A stretch of DNA of 64,000 nucleotides. It comes from Chryseobacterium sp. ISL-80 (lineage in GTDB: Bacteria; Bacillota; Bacilli; Bacillales; Cytobacillaceae). Shown here piece by piece: positions 61,980 through 64,000 of the stretch. The notes beneath the pieces were generated by a model that was given only the letters and a program-made list of their open reading frames with translations, searched no databases and was not told where the DNA came from. Every line of letters begins with the position of its first letter. Positions within the stretch are counted from its first letter, which is position 1. Location: positions 43,251 through 107,250 of the forward strand of contig JAGGQZ010000018.1 in NCBI GenBank assembly GCA_018613055.1, read 5' to 3'. A program made the position numbers and the translations under genes.

Positions 61980-62100
61980 TGATTGTCCCTCCCGATTTTT
62001 TATTCATTACCTTACCTCTTTTCAAAACTAATTGCAATAATAATCTAAATATTTTAATTATTAAATATTTGTAAGCGGATTCATCGGGATAAAAAAAAAA

Positions 62101-62130
62101 CACACAGGAAATATTGCATTTTCCTGTGTG
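62101..62130. terminator. Terminator between ypgR and ilvD
   Basis: CACACAGGAAA / TTTCCTGTGTG stem (one offset) with a short loop; long A-run on one side and TCTTTTATTG on the other, serving the ypgR transcript. Confidence 0.8.
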
Positions 62131-62141
62131 TCTTTTATTGA

Positions 62142-63272
62142 TTATTGTTTTCTTGATTCAGTCATCTGTTTCCATACTGACCCTTTTGCTTCTTCGCCAT
62201 GTTCAATCCGGGCAATCGCCAATTTCACCTGCATGCTTACTTCAAATTCGGAATCATCTTCAGCTTGCTTTAATGCAGGCAATGCCCGCTCATCCCCAAC
62301 TTCATACAGGAACATGGCGGCACGCCAGCGGACAAGCTTGCTTTGATCTTTGAGAGCCTTCATCATTGCGTCCATCGCTTCCGGGAATCCAAGGTCCGAT
62401 AAGCAATCTCCCGCTGTCCTGCGAACTGTAACGGTTTTATCCTCCAAGGCCTTATACAATAAAGGCAGTGCATTTTTATCCTCAATCATTCCTACATACA
62501 CTGTTGCCAGGCGGCGTATGGAGGCTTTCTCATCCTGTAACGCTTTTTCAAGTACAGGCAGGTCATCTATTGTCGGGTCATCCATCTGTTCAAGGAGCTG
62601 ATATCTGATGCGCCAATCAGGATTGTCCAAATCAGCTTCCGTTAGCCTGATTTTCTTCTTTGCTGCTTGCAACTGGGCTTCCTGCGCTGGATTTTTCGCT
62701 AACTTGACCAGATCCTCCAGCCTCTCCGGAGGGTAAGCTGCCAAAAGCTCTTCGACAACCTCATTTCCAACCTGTTCAAATTCGCCATATCGGACTCCAA
62801 GTTCTTTCCACCTTCGGACCATTACCACGTTATCTTCCGGTGTCTGAACTTCTCCTACTTTTTTCACAAATAATTCTGGAAGTCCGTACCGCTTCTCTTC
62901 TGTTCCATCTGTTAGCTTCACCTGCATTGGTATCCCTTTATACACCTGGACGAGCACTTTGATTTCGCCAAAGTGTTCATTGATTGCAGGGGCACCATTT
63001 CCAGATTCCTCTGCATCTTCGCCGAACGCTTTCCGCACTTCAGGAAGAATGACCTTCCAGTCAAATTTGGCATTCCTTTCGACTGCAAGGAAGTCTGCCA
63101 CATGGTAAACCCCTTTTACCCCTTCAATATCCAATATGTTTAAAACGACTTCCGGTGCCCCGGCCGCCGAGTCCTTTTTATAGTTATTGCTCTTGCCCAT
63201 TGGAAGTTCTTCATCCAGATTGATTTTCATCGTATTCGGGCTTGGTGTTGGTTCAATTGATATAATTTTCAC
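62142..63272 (-). CDS. ypgR: YpgR: NifU-N plus HEAT-repeat protein
   Basis: A 376-residue protein. Residues ~1-90 are a NifU N-terminal-like domain (IEPTPSPNTMKINLDEELPM, EGVKGVYHVADFLAVER). Residues ~215-370 hold about five HEAT-like repeats (DWRIRYQLLEQMDDPTIDDL, ASIRRLATVYVGMIEDKNAL, TVRRTAGDCLSDLGFPEAM, VRWRAAMFLYEVGDERALP). This is the 'conserved virulence factor C' family, YpgR in B. subtilis. Role unknown, perhaps Fe-S related. Its position behind ilvD agrees with B. subtilis order. Confidence 0.88.
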   Translation of the reverse strand: MKIISIEPTPSPNTMKINLDEELPMGKSNNYKKDSAAGAPEVVLNILDIEGVKGVYHVADFLAVERNAKFDWKVILPEVRKAFGEDAEESGNGAPAINEHFGEIKVLVQVYKGIPMQVKLTDGTEEKRYGLPELFVKKVGEVQTPEDNVVMVRRWKELGVRYGEFEQVGNEVVEELLAAYPPERLEDLVKLAKNPAQEAQLQAAKKKIRLTEADLDNPDWRIRYQLLEQMDDPTIDDLPVLEKALQDEKASIRRLATVYVGMIEDKNALPLLYKALEDKTVTVRRTAGDCLSDLGFPEAMDAMMKALKDQSKLVRWRAAMFLYEVGDERALPALKQAEDDSEFEVSMQVKLAIARIEHGEEAKGSVWKQMTESRKQ

Positions 63273-63433
63273 ATTCCCACCCCTTTATATTTTTCAGGAA
63301 TGAAGCCATTTTAACATAACAAGTGAACAATCGCATTTAGGAACCATTATAGTTATGGTCCAACCATAGAAAGCAGCTGTGTTAAACCAAAAGAATGAAA
63401 ACCTCCGATAAGAATATTGCCTCGACTGTCCAG

Positions 63434-64000
63434 CTAGTTTTGGAGGATTTCTTTTAAGGTTTTATTTAGCTTTTCAATCTGGGAAAGAGCCGTTTTGGAA
63501 TGTGGCGATTTTTTCAGGCTTGACATGAAACTGGTTATTGCATTTTGGTAACTTTCAACCGCCTGCTCATGGTCACCTGTTTCAATAAAGAAATCTCCCA
63601 TCTCTGCAAAGATTTTCCCCCTGCTGTTAAACCCATAAATATAGTCAGGTGTATGGATAAGCACGTCATTACTTTTCTCTAATGCCGTTTGATACGCTTC
63701 CAATGCGAGTTTATAATTTTTTTGTTTTCTATGCATTCTCCCCAGTGTCCTGTATGCTGATGAAATTCTGTTCCTTGAACTCCCCTGTTTTTCGGTCAAT
63801 TCCAAAACTTTATCAAAAGAACTGATAGCAAGATTAAATGACTCGGTCGCCTTATCGTACATCCCTAAGTCAATATATAAATCAAGTAGATCTACAGATG
63901 CATGTCCCAGCATTTCATGGACATCTATATAGTCCGGGACATTTTTTACGACTTTTTTATAAATCTTAATGGCTGTTGTGAAGTTTGCCAGCTTTTCTTC
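63434..64000 (-). CDS. TPR protein (5' end beyond window)
   Basis: The frame continues past the in-frame ATG at 63913 to the window edge (no stop between 63914 and 64000), so the N-terminus lies beyond 64000. The visible ~188 residues contain tetratricopeptide repeats: ANFTTAIKIYKKVVKNVPDY, LGMYDKATESFNLAISSFDK, NYKLALEAYQTALEKSNDVL and DHEQAVESYQNAITSFMSSL. It is cytoplasmic as far as visible. TPR proteins bind partner proteins; no catalytic domain is seen. Full function cannot be judged. Confidence 0.78.
   Translation of the reverse strand, partial: EEKLANFTTAIKIYKKVVKNVPDYIDVHEMLGHASVDLLDLYIDLGMYDKATESFNLAISSFDKVLELTEKQGSSRNRISSAYRTLGRMHRKQKNYKLALEAYQTALEKSNDVLIHTPDYIYGFNSRGKIFAEMGDFFIETGDHEQAVESYQNAITSFMSSLKKSPHSKTALSQIEKLNKTLKEILQN

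Noticed and set aside
61980-62100. CodY box upstream of ilvD
   Set aside because: Only partial matches (about half) to AATTTTCWGAAAATT in very AT-rich DNA; not distinguishable from chance.
63395-63445. Terminator of the TPR gene
   Set aside because: AAATCCTCC / GGAGGTTT arms exist but the loop exceeds 30 nt and the hairpin overlaps the coding end; too weak to list.

Overview
The window looks like chromosome of an endospore-forming member of the Bacillaceae (Bacillus/Mesobacillus type). Evidence is moderate GC, strong AGGAGG-type ribosome binding sites, sporulation-linked families (Spo0M, YjcZ) and long stretches in the gene order of the Bacillus subtilis yod and yp regions (yodJ-deoD, yozD-yodN-yozE-yokU-kamA, ypmP/Q/R/S, ypkP-dfrA-thyA, ypjP, yphP-ilvD-ypgR). 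Most genes lie on the minus strand in short operons closed by clear hairpin terminators. I found no tRNA, rRNA, prophage, insertion sequence or CRISPR array.

Layout. 0.1-5 kb: secreted CAP protein, YtkA-like lipoprotein, and a two-component system with a YncE-like lipoprotein. 5-6.5 kb: a sulfur-stress island of three rhodanese-type proteins and a CstR-type (His-less) repressor, with two matching operators. 6.6-11 kb: small proteins, a CobW GTPase and the CtpB protease. 11-14 kb: copper export (copA, copZ) with a palindrome over the copA promoter. 14-19 kb: yodJ, a first 52-bp hairpin array, deoD, spo0M and several small genes. 19.4-30.5 kb: lysine catabolism, with kamA, yodP, yodQ, yodR, yodS and yodT plus a GABA-aminotransferase-like gene, an aldehyde dehydrogenase and a sigma-54-type activator. 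kamA has a near-consensus -24/-12 promoter. 30.8-31.4 kb: a second, larger 52-bp hairpin array. 31.5-46 kb: S66 peptidase, flavoprotein, SGNH hydrolases, PTS EIIA, msrA/msrB, an RsgA-type GTPase behind a structured leader, ypmS/ypmR/sco, nucleoside hydrolase, a sporulation-type kinase and degV. 46-52.4 kb: ypmP, tatA/tatC, ilvA, an acyltransferase, dfrA-thyA. 52.5-58 kb: a secreted lethal-factor-like zincin, a TelA/YceG pair in which yceG is frameshifted, TerC and YpjP. 58-64 kb: a methyltransferase, a bacilliredoxin, ilvD, ypgR and a TPR gene cut by the window edge.

How genes fit together. The lysine block can be read as one route: lysine to beta-lysine (KamA), N6-acetylation (YodP), transamination (YodT), CoA-dependent cleavage (YodR/S), deacetylation (YodQ) to 4-aminobutyrate, and then, by inference from the two interposed genes, to succinate.

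The least explained features are two tandem arrays with exactly the same 52-bp period but different sequence. Each unit is an imperfect palindrome, and the larger array has compensatory stem changes. A short leader ORF, terminator and nested inverted repeat in front of the rsgA-like gene is the best candidate for undescribed riboregulation. These are my readings of the sequence without database searches.
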